A stretch of 64,000 nucleotides of DNA from Cordylochernes scorpioides (Eukaryota; Arthropoda; Arachnida; Pseudoscorpiones; Chernetidae): assembly GCA_030710605.1 (NCBI GenBank), contig CP092863.1:119520412-119584411 (forward strand), written 5' to 3'. The notes beneath the pieces were generated by a model, which made no database searches, was not told the origin of the DNA, and saw only the letters and a list, made by a program, of their open reading frames with translations. Positions within the stretch are counted from its first letter, which is position 1. The number at the start of each line of letters is the position of its first letter. Shown here one piece after another: positions 32,761 to 46,475 of the stretch. A program made the translations under genes and the position numbers.

Positions 32761-34900
32761 TGTTTAAGCTGATAAGAAAAGAGTTTGCACCCTCCACCGC
32801 GATAATAGAGGTAAATAAGGATGTAGAGACTGCTTTGCTCGAGCGCGGTAGAATTACTATGATTACCTCTTTCTGAGACTCGCAAGGGCTAAGCGCGTCT
32901 TTTCCTGCAGTGTCTGTGGTAGCCTCAGTCATAGGACCCACACCACCTGGTAAGAAATTTACCAGGGCGGCTAAATGCAGCCACTGCACTAGTGCAAATC
33001 TTTCCGAGACCTGTGAATATAAGTCTGTGCCTAAATACCATAGGTGTGATGGCAAGCACAGCGCTAACTCCATGGCGTTCAAGTATATGCGAGACGCCCA
33101 GGAGAATTTCAATAAATTAGTGGTTCAATTAATATGCTAAAGTGTGTTTAATAAAATATAAGGTGCTCTCCTTATTGTTGGTCCTCTTTGTGGAATAAAT
33201 GTTTCAATGAGAAAGCGGATGTGCTATTATTACAAGTACTCCCAGTTGCTAAAGGCAGTATACCATCTATTCCTGTTGCCGTTGACAGGATCTACCATCG
33301 TTCAATCATTGATAGCAAACTGAGAGCGGTGGTGATAATGGCAAATCTGAGCCTGAAGTACAACCATTTGTTCCAATTGTCTTGTGAGAATGCTGTGTTT
33401 GTCCAGTGTGAAGTGAAAAATCTGTAAATCCTTCTATGTAATGTCTATCTTTCGCCATCATGTTTTGTTAGTCCAGTGTGAAGTGAACAATCGGTCAATC
33501 CTTTTATGTAATGTCTATCTTTCGCCATTATGTTGTGTTAGCAATCTTTTAAATAGGAGAGACCTCTGTCTCAAATCTATAAAATAAAACGAGGTGATTT
33601 TCTGCGGCGATTTAAATACTGAATCATATAGATGGTCAGATAAAACGCGGTTGCTTGAATCCATTTCCCCCAAAAGAGAAGCTGTTGAGAGTTTCCTTGA
33701 CGCCAACCTGCTTCACGTTGACAACAAACACGGTACCATAAGTGGGAGGAACGTGACTTGTCCTCCTCCATTAATGTGCCCTGTTGTTCTGTTGGCCTCG
33801 TGCACAGGATCATTGATTGGAACGCGATCAACCAGACTTTATCTGACCATAAATGCCTCGTGTTTAGCATCAATTTCGATAATCCATCCATCACAATAAT
33901 AAAAATGTTAATATAAATGATTTTAAAGAAGTACACTTCAGCTTTAGCCGCGCCAACTGGGAATTTTTTTTTAATACTTAAAAAAAAAAATTCAACCTTT
34001 GAGTACCTAATAGATAGCGTGGGTGACACACATCAATTTGAGAATGTAATCACATTACTCAGAGATGAAGTGTTTCATTCATACATACAGACCATTCCTT
34101 CCAAGCCAAATATAATTGGCAAAATAAAAAATGCATCTCGGTGGAAACCGTAATTTAATTCGCACAAAAGGGCTACTCAGAATGCCAAGCCCGCGTGGAG
34201 ACACGTCAAGAGTGTGTTGTCTTTCACAAAAGTCTTTATAACATATTTCGAGCTGCGATCAGAAAAGCTAAGAAGGAGAAGTGGAGAAGAGTCTGCTCGC
34301 AGTGCGAAATCAACCCATGCGGCGGTGTTTACCAATTCATTAGAGGAAAGCATAAGAAAAAACCTCTCTCTCCTCCCTCGCGGTTGGCGATGGCTTCACT
34401 GATAGTCAGCGGGACACCTTAAATTAAGAATTACAGCAGTATTTGGCCGCCTCCTGCCCGATTACATGTAAGGGCATATTAAATTACATAAAGCCGCGCT
34501 GTCCACTTCTGATAACGATCCTCTGTTCTCAGAAACCGAGCTGCTTGCTGGCCGCGGATAAGGTTCGCTTATCTTCCTCCCCTGGAAGTGATGGCATTCC
34601 ACCTGTTGTTATTGTTAAACTGATAAGAAAATTCCGGACGTTTTTTCTGAAAATATTCAACAGGTGTTTTTAAACTTGACACTTTCCAGCTTCCTGGAAA
34701 TTGGGTGATGTTATTCTATTCCCCAAAAAAAAGGTGGCGAGGACTTTTTCGCGTCTAACAGGCCCATCACGATTTTGCCTGACTTAAGTAAAGTCATAGA
34801 GCATCTATTCCTGGCCAGGCCCTCGTGGAGTGCTGCCTGATTATGTAAAGCCCAGCCAAACCAGTTCGGTTTCAGGCTCTAGCATATTTGTAAATGCAAA
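32640..34900 (+). pseudogene. LINE (Jockey-like) with ORF1, endonuclease and RT pieces, broken
   Basis: Pieces in order are as follows. An ORF1-type region (32760-33130) contains Cys/His zinc-knuckle sequence around 'AKCSHCTSANLSE'. An endonuclease region (33188-33710) contains 'EKADVLLLQ' and 'IFCGDLNTESYRWSDKTRLL', the GD(F/L)N motif of AP-type LINE endonucleases. A reverse-transcriptase region (34443-34880) contains 'SSSPGSDGIPPVVIVKL', 'PASWKLGDVILFPKK' and NQFGFR. Many frameshifts separate them, and the catalytic FADD part is missing. The same ORF1 start recurs at 48690-49140. Confidence 0.75.
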
Positions 34901-37140
34901 GTTGAGATGATTGTCACATGTTATACATGTGGTACACTAACAGCAAACGTATAGTCGCCTAATTTTAACCACCAATATTACATTACCTGTACCTAAAGTA
35001 CTAGGGATAAGCAAAAAAAGTGTGAAAGAAAAGGTTTAAAAAAATATTTCTTCTTTTCAAAATAAAATGCGATTAATCAATCAAAACATATCAATGGTTT
35101 TCATTAAAAGTGGATGAAAATAACATTTCGAGTTAGTACTTAACTAGTTTGAAATTAAAAATTTGAATGTCTTTATTTTCTGATAATTCTTATTTATATG
35201 ATATCATTCTTTTTATGAAATATGAAATAATAAATGATAGCATATCAAATATGATAACATGAAAATGATATCTCAAACCTATAAAGTATACAACCTTTTG
35301 TAAAGGCGATATTGAAACCTCAAAGTGAAGCTTTAAAACCTAATTAGTTTTCAATGAAATTGATATTCTGTGGGTAACTTTATTTACACAAAAAATCAGC
35401 CAATATTTTTTATATCAATGAGAATTTTTTACCAACTTTATACTCCTTAAATTGACATTGAAATATACACAGTGACCTTTATTGAAGACACGTCAGATAA
35501 CAAAATGTGAACAAAATTGCCCCTGTCACCTTCAAAAATAAAAAATAGACCACCAGTGATAAAAAGAACATCCATTTACGAATTTAGTCTTTGAGTGTAT
35601 ATTTTGTTGTGTGGGTCTCACTATCCCAATGTTCAAAATAAGCTTAATACAAAATTAATGTGAAAATCACTTAATTCATCTATTATTAATTTTACCATTT
35701 CAAAATCACACCAATTCGCAATCTTTATTAATGCACAATTATTGACTGTTTGACATTCAGGTTACCAGCAGACACCATTTCAAGCTCCACAAGCTCGATA
35801 CCCAAATAAGATTAAATGAGAAAAGAAAGAAGAAGACATATAGGTCCAGAATGACAGTCATGCCTAGTAATCGAGATTATAACAGAAATTATTATCACAT
35901 AACACCTATGCAATGTTATTCACTTTCAAATGTTTCTTTTATTCAAGGTAAAAAAGGCGATAAAACAATCTACAGAATGCATTAATTTATTTTTATATAG
36001 AATGTGGTTATTAATTTGAACCCAACTTGAAATATATGATTAACATCTTTTAATTTTTCTGATGATTCATATTACTATTATATCACATTTTTCAGATATA
36101 AGATATTTAAACTATGGAGCGCAATCTTTTGTGAAGTAACATCACAAATCTACAGTTTAAAACATAATTAGCTTTTCTTAAATTGATCTTCAGAGGGTGA
36201 CCTTTTCTCAATATACAAACTGCTAATATTTATATTTTGATAATATTTTTTCTGATATATTTCTTAATAAGACATTGAAAAATATACATATATCTTAAAT
36301 AGAAAAGCAAATTCTTATGTTTATAATATTTTTGTTTAGGCACATAATTTTTACATTTAAAAAATGAAAAGTTGCTTGAATATTTAGTTATTTCATGATC
36401 CTATGGCTACCCATATCTTGAGGTCTACAAGACAGCAAATCCTTTGGATAAATAATTCAAGACAACAATCTTAAAAATAAATAAAATGTTTAGGACTTCA
36501 AAGTGAAGTAAAGATAAAAATAATCAGAGACCAAAAATGATAAATATTGTAACAAAGTATTTATTAATTTTATTATTTTTATAAACAGAGTGGTAATTTT
36601 TATGTGTATATTTTTCTACTATGTAAATTTCCCTCATGGTTTATCTTTTGGTTTATTCTTGCCTTAAATATATATTCTGCCTTATCCTGAAGTTTTTGTC
36701 TTTCCTAATTTTCCACGTGGAATAATATAAAAGTGTGGGACACATAAGTTAAATATTTTCAGGTAGAAAAAAAATATTTTAATGACCATGAATAAACCTT
36801 TATTTGTATCTTATCAAGACCTAATTTAATTATGATAATAGAGCTTCTTATATTGAAGAAAATATTTATCAATCAATGCAGAATATCACATAAATATCTT
36901 AAACGTTTTATAAAATTGATAATCAATAAAATTATTTCTTTATTAATATGATTTGATGTTTTGAGATCGAGCGATAAAATGTATCTTAAACATGAAAAAC
37001 AAAAAGATTGTGATTGAAAAAAAATTTATTTAAGAGAGCAAAACATATTTACACATTTAAAAAAACAAAATTCAATTAAATGTATCTACAAATATAAAAA
37101 AAAATTCTGATATGTTTCAGAAACTTTGATTTGATATTTC
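34870..37140. repeat. Flank of ankyrin copy C, duplicated from the copy A flank
   Basis: 34870-35020 matches 17045-17205, and 35460-37140 matches patches of 19250-21918. Copy A carries two insertions that this one lacks: the LINE at 17340-18990 and F1 at 19989-21039. It is non-coding throughout. Confidence 0.65.
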
Positions 37141-37827
37141 TCTAATATCCAATAAACACTTCCAAATTTCTATCAAACGAATGATAACTGTTGTCCTTTT
37201 GAACATTCCTTCTTGGGATTTGTTATTCCATTTTAGAAGCATCATTGCTCTCTTCTTGTCTTAATTAAAACGTTCTTCAATCATTTCAGCAGAATGTTCA
37301 GCATTTTCGATATACCACGACTTTTCTGCCTCTATTAGTTCTGGTATATCATTACCATTGTTGGACAAAAAACCAGCTCTTTGATTAGAGTCTTGTTCCA
37401 ACAAATAGGACCTAAGAGTGATAGAACTGTTGCCTAACCTATGCTGTTGCCATATTTTAACCTCTATTTGACACCTATTCCACCAATTTAATGAATTCTC
37501 GAACAAATTTGGTTTATCCGAAAAAGGATCTCGCAGGAGCAAATATTTTATCATCATATTAACTGCGGGCTCATAAACATGAAGATTTGAGGAAACTCTT
37601 TCCAACTCTAGAAAATTATGTACGTCTATATCACGTGATACTTCCAACAAACATTTTAGAATAGGCAAAAGTACATGTGTGTTGATGTGAGGGCCTAAAG
37701 GAGTAATATGAACTATCTTTGCGAGAAATTGACAATTGATATCAATTTCAGCTCTAACTTCAATCAAAAATTTCATAAACAGCAGATGCCAGAGGTGTGT
37801 ATCCATATATATTCCGCTCGTTGACAT
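37141..37827 (-). pseudogene. Ankyrin-repeat gene copy C, truncated
   Basis: Only the last ankyrin-like repeat and the C-terminal region remain (188 codons open, 37261-37827). Matching blocks include 'NRCQIEV', 'LRSYLLEQDSNQRAGFLSNN' and 'SWYIENAE'. A stop at 37261-37263 cuts off the last ~40 residues, whose coding similarity continues to 37141. The entire N-terminal repeat array is missing. Non-functional as it stands. Confidence 0.85.
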
Positions 37828-37829
37828 TA

Positions 37830-38158
37830 ATGATGATTAAAACAAATTATTAAATATTATTATTTGGGTATCAAAAAGGTTTTAATTCTTTATGTAACAA
37901 TATAGGGCTATAACAAGTTCACGCTTATTACATCGGTCTTTACACGTCATTGAAGCAGAACATAGAAAAAAAAGGAAGAATTGAAAATATTAGAGTAGGA
38001 AAAAGAGCAAAGACAGAACCATGTAATCTTTTTATCAAACAATTTAAATTTATTAAGAAAGAAAATTTTTAAAATATTTTTTAAAGTAATATTTTGTGTA
38101 ATTTTATAATATTTTTTATTTTTTTGTGTGGAAAACATAATGGTTCAACCAGGATGGA
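37830..38158. other. No gene recognised
   Basis: AT-rich DNA between ankyrin copy C and the structured block at 38159. No supportable feature. Confidence 0.4.
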
Positions 38159-38244
38159 AAGAGATTGGTACCTGGCCGGGACTTGTCAAAATTAAACCCG
38201 GCGGGAGTTTCGTCCCTGCTAGTTGACTCGCCTACCAATCTCTT
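38159..38244 (-). ncRNA. Third permuted hammerhead-like block, decayed
   Basis: Read on the minus strand, a 12-bp outer stem (AAGAGATTGGTA/TACCAATCTCTT) encloses the block. Within it are GAGT-C (C17 opposite 38225), stem I AACTAG, stem II GGGAC, GAAA, stem III ACTC, then the stem I partner TTAATT, a core segment TTGACAA in place of CTGANGA, and stem II GTCCC. The strand order matches F1 and F2, but the stem sequences are unrelated. Two core changes (C3 to U, G8 to A) and one C-A pair look like transitions after loss of function. Presumed inactive. Confidence 0.45.
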
Positions 38245-38600
38245 CGACCAATGAATATTTGGATTAAAATAGAAGAAAGAGTTGAAAAAGACCTTAAAAT
38301 TTATCAATTTTGCTTTTGTTGTGTGTGGTTGGAGTTATATGTGTGCGTGGTATGTGTGTGTGTTTATGTGTATTTTCTAAAGATTAAGGGTGTGTATACA
38401 TTCTTGTGTTTGTGACTTTTCCTCATTGTAGTTACAATTAAGGGCTTTTCTTAAAAGGAGTAATTGTGTGCGAATATTTCATGTTTATTCTTAAACATTA
38501 GTATATATATTCAATGACAAGTTTCAAGCAGTTAGAATTATAATAAACAAATATTATCGAGGTGTATATTTTTAATAAAACCTATCAATATGTCTTTTTT
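38245..38600. other. GT-rich low-complexity stretch
   Basis: 'gtgtgtggttggagttatat' and 'ggtatgtgtgtgtgtttatg' make a GT-rich run near 38315-38375. No gene seen. Confidence 0.5.
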
Positions 38601-39920
38601 TTTCTAAAATTAAATTATGAGTATATTTAAAAACCCATGTAATTATCAAGACTATTATAATATTACTACATTGGACGTTCGAACAAAACCAATAATAACA
38701 ATGTTATCCAAATTTTAGTTTTTTATCAATTATCTTTAGATCAATTTATAAATAACTATAACATTGCGCTGATTGATTAAAAATTCCATTTCTTTCCTTT
38801 AATAGTCATGTCCCTTAGGATCAAATAATTTAACTTAATGAAAACCTAGAAAGTTAAATTTTTTTTTTTAAGGAAAAAAATAAAAATGGGGGGGGGGGGG
38901 TGAATATTCCAAACAGAAGTACTAAATAAAGAAAACACATCAATTTGACCACAGACCTGAACCATAAGGCAGTATGAATAAATTAAATTAAAATATTTGT
39001 TTGTGACTCTTTGGCGTTAGTGTCGATAGACTAAGGCCAAAGATCGAAATACTTTAATTGGTTGATAGAAGATGGTAATTAATTTGTTATAGAAAATTCA
39101 TATCAAAATACCTATTCACAGGGTTAAGCATGAAATGAATCAAAACTAAAAGTAAGATTTGGAGAAAGAATAAAGAAAATTCAAAAATTGTTTGTTGTCC
39201 CTGTTGTGGTAGGAGGCATGTAGGAGACAAAGTATGCACCTATGCGCATGTGTTTTTATTGTTCATTACAGTACTTGTGATTATAGTAAAGGTATCAATT
39301 GGATCACAGATTTGAATTAAAAGGCAGTATGGATCAATCCAATTAAAATATCCGTGTGTGACTTTTTCGCCCCAGCGCCGATAGACTAAGGCGAAAGATC
39401 GAAATATTTTAGTTGGTTGACAGAAGATGGCAATTAATTTGCCATAGAATATCCATATTAAAATACCTATTTACAGGGACAAGTATGAAATGAATCAAAA
39501 CTAAAAGTGAGATTGGGAGAAAGAATAAAGAAAACTTAAAAACTGTTTGCCGTTCCCGTTGTGGCAGGAGGCATGTGGGAGATAAAGTCACATAATTTTC
39601 ACAAATTACCTTTAAATCTATTCCTACATAACTATAACATTGGGTTGATTGATTAAAAAAATCCATTTCTTTCCTTTAATAGTCATGTCCCTTAGGATCA
39701 AATAATTTAACTTAATGAAAACCTAGAAAGTTCAATTTTTTTTTTAAGGAAAAAAAATGGGGGGGGGGGGACATTCCAAACTGAAGTACTAAACAAGGAA
39801 AACATCAATTCGACCACCTACCTGAACCATAGGGCGGTATGAATAAATTAAATTAAAATATTTGTTTGTAACTCTTTGGCGTTAGTGTCGATAGACTAAG
39901 GCCAAAGATCGTAATACTTT
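38600..39920 (+). repeat. Satellite array, orientation 1
   Basis: Monomers of about 355-360 bp contain 'gatagactaaggc' and 'aagatcgaaatactttaatt', then the 'agaaagaataaagaaa' block, then 'gtgattatagtaaaggtatc'. A ~150-bp spacer with a poly-G run (13 or so G at 38887 and 39760) recurs at a higher-order period of about 875 bp (38775 to 39648). Confidence 0.75.
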
Positions 39921-40350
39921 AATATATTTCGATCTTTCACCTTAGTCTATCAGCACTAACGCCAAAAAGTCGCACACAAAAAAATATATATATTATATAA
40001 TCTAGAATACAAATATTTTATTTTTTTTAAACATATATTTTATTTTTTCATTCATTGACTGTTCTGCATTTTTGACCATATATTCAAAACATACCATTTT
40101 TAAAATTATTATTATTGTTGTAAATATGTATTTTTAACCCTACCTATCTTTTATCCACGATTTTAGAATTCATTATATAAATTCTATATTCCTGTGATAT
40201 AAATAATTTATGTATATTTTTACTTCAAGAGATTCAAAATAAAAATCTGCTTGAAAGGTAAATAATTATTTTTATTTTTCCACGACTGCACCTCTTTTCA
40301 ACAATCAAACACACAAAAAATTTCTAATCTATAACATATATATATTTTTT
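39921..40350. other. Inversion centre of the satellite
   Basis: Near 39925 the array switches orientation ('tttaatatatttcgatcttt'). It is followed by about 350 bp of AT-rich DNA unlike the monomer. Confidence 0.55.
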
Positions 40351-43300
40351 CAAATGGCTTTATTGATACTGCCTTATAATTCAGGTCTAAAGTCCAGTTG
40401 ACACTATTTCTGTTGGGATCCGGCCAACGGCTTCTGTACCTATTGTCAAAATATATTTGAATATATATTTCTATAAATAGTGTTAGTTATGTTTAATTAT
40501 ATTCGGCAACATTGTAATTGCTATATTTAGAACTCTCGCTTGTTTTTGCATAGGTAGTTTTGTAGATTTAGAGAGAGTTTGTTGCTAATTGGTATGTAAT
40601 GTTTTTGTTTTAAATTTATATTAATGTAAAATAGGTTAATATGTAATTTTTTTCCATTCTGTCATAAAAATAAACCCTAACAGGTAAATCGATCTACAGA
40701 CGAATATTTGGATACTAGATAAATATTTAAAATACCATCTATTTCTTTGGTCACAAGGATTGCAATGGACACTGAACACACATGCACATGGGGACATACA
40801 GACACTCAGTCCCACATTCCTCCTGCCACGACGACAAGAGGAGACATTTTTTAGATTTTCTTTGTTCTTTCTCACAATCTCACATTTAGTTTTAATTCAT
40901 TCTATGCTTAACCCTAGAGATAATTATGTTGATTTGAATTTTCTAAGTACAGTCTTTTATCGACCAATTACAATATTTCGATCTTTCGTCTTAGTCTATA
41001 GTCACTAAAACCAAAGAGTCGCACACAAATATTTTAATTGGCTTTGTTCATACTGCCTTGTAATACAAGTCCACAATCCAATTGATACTTTTTCTTTGAT
41101 CACATAGATTATAATGAATAATACACACACTGGTGCATATGGACATACACACAGTCTGTCCCACATGCCTCCTCCCATAACGACAACAACAAACATTTTT
41201 TAAATTTTCTTTATTCTTTCTCCCAAGCTCACTTTTAGTTTTAATTCACTTCATATTTAACCTTAGAGATAAATGTTTTGATGTGAATGTACTGACAATT
41301 TATCAACCAATTAGAGTATTTCGATCTTTCGCCTTGGTCTATCGACACTAAAGCCAAAGAATCACACACAAATATTATAATTGGATTGATCCATACTACC
41401 TTATGATTCAGGTCTGTGGTCCGATTGATACCTTTTCTATAATCACAAATACTGTAATGGACAATAAAAAACACATGCGCATAGGTGCATACACACACTT
41501 TGTCTCCCACATTCCTCCTGCCACAACGGGAACAGCAAACAGTTTTTAAGTTTTCTCTATTCTTTCTCCCAATCTCACTTTTAGTTTTGATTCATCTCAT
41601 ACTTGGCCCTGTAAATAAGTATTTTTATATGGATTTTTGATGGCAAATTAATTGCCATCTTCTGTCAACCAACTAAAATATTTTGATCTTTCGCCTTAGT
41701 CTATTGGCGCTAGGGCCAAAGAGTCACACACTGTAATTTTAATTGGATTGATCCAAACTGCCTTGTAATTCAAATCTGTGATCCAATTGATACATTCACT
41801 ATAATCACAAGTACTGTAATGAACAATAAAAACACATGCGCATAGGTGCATACACACACTTTGTCTCTCACATGCCTCCTACAACAACAGGGACAACAAA
41901 CAATTTTTGAATTTTCTTTATTCTTTCTCCAAATCTTACTTTTAGTTTTGAATCATTTCATGCTTAACGCTGTGAATAGGTATTTTGATATGAAATTTCT
42001 ATAACAAATTAATTACCATCTTCTATTAACCAATTAAAGTATTTCGAACTTTGGCCTTAGTCTATCGATACTAACGCCAAAGAGTCACAAACAAATATTT
42101 TAATTTAATTTATTCATACTGCCTTATGGTTCAGGTCTGTGGTCGAATTGATGTTTTCTTTGTTTAATACTTCAGTTTAGAATATTCCCCGCCCCCCATT
42201 TTTATTTTTTTCCTTAAAAAAAAAATTGAACTTTCTAGGTTTTCATTAAGTTAAATTATTTGATCGTAAGGGACATAACTATTAAAGGAAAGAAATGGAA
42301 ATTTCAATCAATCAACCCAATGTTATAGTTATTTATAAATAGATCTGAAGGTAATTGATTGAAATTGTGTGACTTTGTTTCCCACATGCCTCGTGCCCCA
42401 ACGGGAACGGCGAAATTTTTTAAGTTTTCTTTATTCTTTCTCCCAATCACACTTTTAGTTTTGATTCATTTCATACATTTGGCCCTGAAAATAGGTATTT
42501 TGATTTGGATTTTCTATGGCAAATTATTTGCCATCTTCTGTCAACCAACTAAAATATTTCGATCTTTCGCCTTAATCTATCGGCGCTGGGGCCAAAAAGT
42601 CACACATGGATATTTTAATCGGATTGATCCAAACTGCCTTGTAATTCAAATCTGTGATCCAATTGATACATTCACTATAATCACAAGTACTGTAATGAAC
42701 AATAAAAACACATGCGCATAGGTGCATAAACACACTTTGTCTCCCACATGCTTGCTATCACAACAGGGACAACAAACAATTTTTGATTTTCTTTATTCTT
42801 TCTCCAAATCTTACTTATAGTTTTGATTCACTTCATGCTTAACCCTGTGAATAAGTAATTTATATGAATTTTCTATAACAAATTAATTACCATCTTCTAT
42901 CAACCAATTAAAGTATTTTGATCTTTGGCCTTAGTCTATCGACACACACGCCAAAGAGTCACAAACAAATATTTTAATTTAATTTATTCATACTGCTTTA
43001 TGGTTCAGGTATGTGGTCGAATTGATGTGTTTTCTTTGTTTAGTACTTCAGTTTGAAATGTCCCCCCCCCCTTTTTTTTTCCTTAAAAATTTTTTTTTTT
43101 AACTTTCTAGGTTTTCATTAAGTTAAATTATTTGATCCTAAGGGACATGACTATTAAAAAAATAAATGGAATTTTTTAATCAATCAACCTAATGTTATAG
43201 TTATTTATAAATAGTTCTAAAGGTAATTGATGAAAATTGTGTGACTTTGTCTCCCACATGCCTCCTGCCACAACGGGAATGGCAAACAGTTTTAAGTTTT

Positions 43301-43630
43301 CTTTATTCTTTCTCCCAATCTCACTTTTAGTTTTGATTCATTTCATACTTGGACTTGTAAATAGGTATTTTGATATGTATTTTCTATGGCAAATTAATTG
43401 CCATCTTCTGTCAACCAACTAAAATATTTCGATCTTTCGCCTTAGTCTATCGGCGCTGGGTCAAAAAGTCACACACGGATATTTTAATTGGATTGATCCA
43501 TACTGCCTTGCAATTCAAATATGTGATCTAATTGATACCTTTACTATAATCACAAGTACTGTAATGAACAATAAAAACACATGCGCATAGGTGCATACTT
43601 TGTCTCCTACATGGCTCCTACCACAATAGA
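40350..43630 (-). repeat. Satellite array, orientation 2
   Basis: Reverse-complement monomers start near 40370, 41030, 41375, 41735, 42090, 42605, 42970 and 43475. Poly-C spacers occur at 42190 and 43063, again about 875 bp apart. Short frames such as 61-120 codons recur because the units recur; they show no coding signature. The array abuts ankyrin copy B. Confidence 0.75.
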
Positions 43631-43861
43631 TAATGATTAAAAATAAACGAGCGTGTTTCCTTATCAATATTATTTGATAATTTCGAAAGACATTGAGCAA
43701 AATAATTTAAAAATAAAAAGCGAAACATTAGGGTAAAAAAAACTTTTAAAAATTTATATAGGGGTAACATATATATACATTTACATATTGAAATATCAGA
43801 ATGGTATATTTGATAATTTGAAAATATCTGATAGGGTTGGGAACTTTGACTTGATATTTCT

Positions 43862-45405
43862 CTAATATCCAATAAATACTCCCAAATTGCTATCAGCGAG
43901 GTATCTAGTTATGTTTAATCGAACAATAACTGTTGTATTTTTAAATATATCTTTTTGGGTTATGATATTCCATTTTTTAAGAAATTTAGCTCTTTTCATG
44001 TCTTCAGTATAACGTTCTTTAATTATATCAGCATAATGTTCAGCATTTTCGATATACCACGACATTTCTGCCTCCATTAGTTCTGGTATATCATTACCAT
44101 TGTTGGACAAGAAACCAGCTCTTTGATTGAAGTCTTGTTCCAACAGATAGGATCTTAGTGTGATAGAACTGTTGCCAAACCTATGTTGTTGCATTATTTC
44201 AACCTCTATTTGACACCTATTCCACCAATTTGATGAATTTTCCAACAAATTGGGTTTATCTGCAAAAGGAACTCGCAGGAGAAAATATTTTATCATCATA
44301 TTAACTAATGGCTCATTAAAATAAGGATTAGAAGAAACTCTCTCCAACTCTAGAAAATTATATATGTCTATTTCACGTTATGCTTCTAACAAACATTTTA
44401 TAATAGCTAAATCTACATGTTTAACCATGTTAGGGCCTGAAGTAATAATATGAATTATTCTTACGTGATATTGACAATTGATATCAAATTCAGCGCCAAC
44501 TTTAATCAAAAATTTCACTAAGTTCAGTGTATTACAATTAACAGCAGTTGCCAGTGGTGTGTTACCATATATATCCTTCTCGTTGACATTTGCACCTCCA
44601 ATTACCAAAGCTCGCACAATGTCAATGGGGAAGAGATAAAAATTGCGCCCATCAAAACAGTTCGACCTTGTTTGCTTCTGTTATTCACATCTACTCCAGA
44701 CTTCAGTAAATAGTTTACAATATTCTTATTATGCTTCAAAATAGAAATTTGAAAAACAGAGTTTCCATCATTATCTTTATGATTAATGTCAGCCCCCTCC
44801 ATGACTAAATGATAAAAAAGATTTGTATGTCCTCTAATGACTGCATGCATTAAAATAGATTTTCCATCATTGTTTTGAGCATTGATATTTGAACCCTTTT
44901 CTATAAACAGTTTATGTAGTTCAATATCATCACAATTTTGAACTAGTGTTTGTAAAGGTGTATTCCCGTTAGGGCCTCGAAAATGAAGGTCTGCACCAGC
45001 GTCAATCATTAAATAAATTAATTTTCTTAATTTCTTAAATAGGATTTCCTCACTTCGAAAGATCCAAATATTTGGATTTAGTTTACAAATGGCATAGTAA
45101 AATGCATTAAATTTATAAGCATCTATCATATTAACATCTGCACCTGCTAGTATTAAATATTTTGCAGCTTCTGCTTGTAAACGGAGAATTGAATATATTA
45201 AAGGAGTCTGTTCACATTGGTCCTGAGCATTGATATCGGCCCCGGCTTCAACCAGATAACGTGCTAGAAATACTTTGTTCTCTCTGACAGCTACATGTAA
45301 TGGTGTTAATTTTTCTCTATCTTGTAGATTGACATTTGTGCCAGCTTCTAACAATTCTTTAACTCTTTCAAAATTTCCATTTTGAACTGCTAAATGTAAT
45401 TCCAT
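43862..45405 (-). pseudogene. Ankyrin-repeat gene copy B, broken
   Basis: Full-length counterpart of copy A with a complete first repeat (LLEAGTNVNLQDREK). Two lesions split it: a one-base deletion in a C run near 44627, which shifts the frame after 'TVLMGAIFISS', and a TCA-to-TAA nonsense change near 44379 in the segment before 'REIDIYNFLELERVS'. The C-terminal 161 codons are otherwise open and very similar to copy A. Sequencing error could explain one lesion but hardly both. Confidence 0.85.
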
Positions 45406-45414
45406 TTTTTTATG

Positions 45415-46475
45415 TTTTAAAATTATAATGTCTTTATGTTGTAAATATTATTTACCTTTTGTAAAATATCAATGAAAAATTAATATTCACTTTTTATGAT
45501 TTCACGTGAATTCATTGTGTAATAAAATATAGCTAATCCAGACTAATAAATTCAGAAATCTTTGCTGAACTGTTTCTAAACAATAATAATATGATGATTA
45601 GCAATAAATTGATTTTGACACAGAATATTTTCAAAAATAATATTTCAAATATAATAAATACAACATTAAAATATTTCACTTTATAATTCAAAATATGTAT
45701 ATATAAATATAGTTCTATTCAATAAATATATTCTCATAAAAAAAAAACATTCAATAATCCTAATGAATAGAATGATGTCAAGATTATTTTACAAGTGAAT
45801 ATTTAACCGCGTTCATATTTATAAATGAAGAAAAATGCAGTGTTATGTTTAACATTTCAGTTCAAATTATCAATATATATTTTGACACATCTTCACCTGG
45901 TTTCTCTCTGACTGAATGTTTGTCCTACAAATAATGGCTTAATGAAAAATAATAATTTTGACTGCAACATATCACTCTAAAATGAAATGATGATAAATAA
46001 AATTTGAAAATGACACAAAAAATATTAGTGTTAGCAAACATATAAATTTATGTACTTATATACTTATGACTACTAATTATATTATGTGTGTGTGAAAATG
46101 ATATAATTATATTCAATAACATTTGCTGATGTGCAAAATTCGCTTTGAAAACATTCTTTTGAAAAGTAACCATTCAAATTGTTGCCATCAAGATATTAAA
46201 TATATACTAATTATTTTTCAAATAATTACAATTATAATATTAAATAATGGGTTCTATTATCTGAACAATTTTTGTATATCTTCTATGCAAATATTGATAA
46301 ATATATTAACAAATCAAATTGAAAAATCGATTTTCAAAGTATTCAATAATATATACTTAAAATATATATAACTTTATTTATATAATTTTTTGAAATTTTA
46401 TTGACATCTATCTTTAAAGCTTCTAATATTTTTGTTAATGTGAATTTTCTCACTTATAAAATAATATATAGGGTG
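45415..46475. repeat. Upstream flank of ankyrin copy B
   Basis: Collinear with 23460-23745 plus 31040-31950. This is the uninterrupted version of the flank that LTR-B and S1 insertions split beside gene A. No coding. Confidence 0.75.

Noticed and set aside
42359..43422. Repeated 61-120-codon frames that appear to form a small hydrophobic protein family
   Set aside because: They repeat because the satellite monomer repeats; other monomers carry stops at the same places.
38600..43630. CRISPR-like array of regularly spaced repeats
   Set aside because: The units are ~360 bp with similar 'spacers', in eukaryotic satellite organisation; no cas genes.
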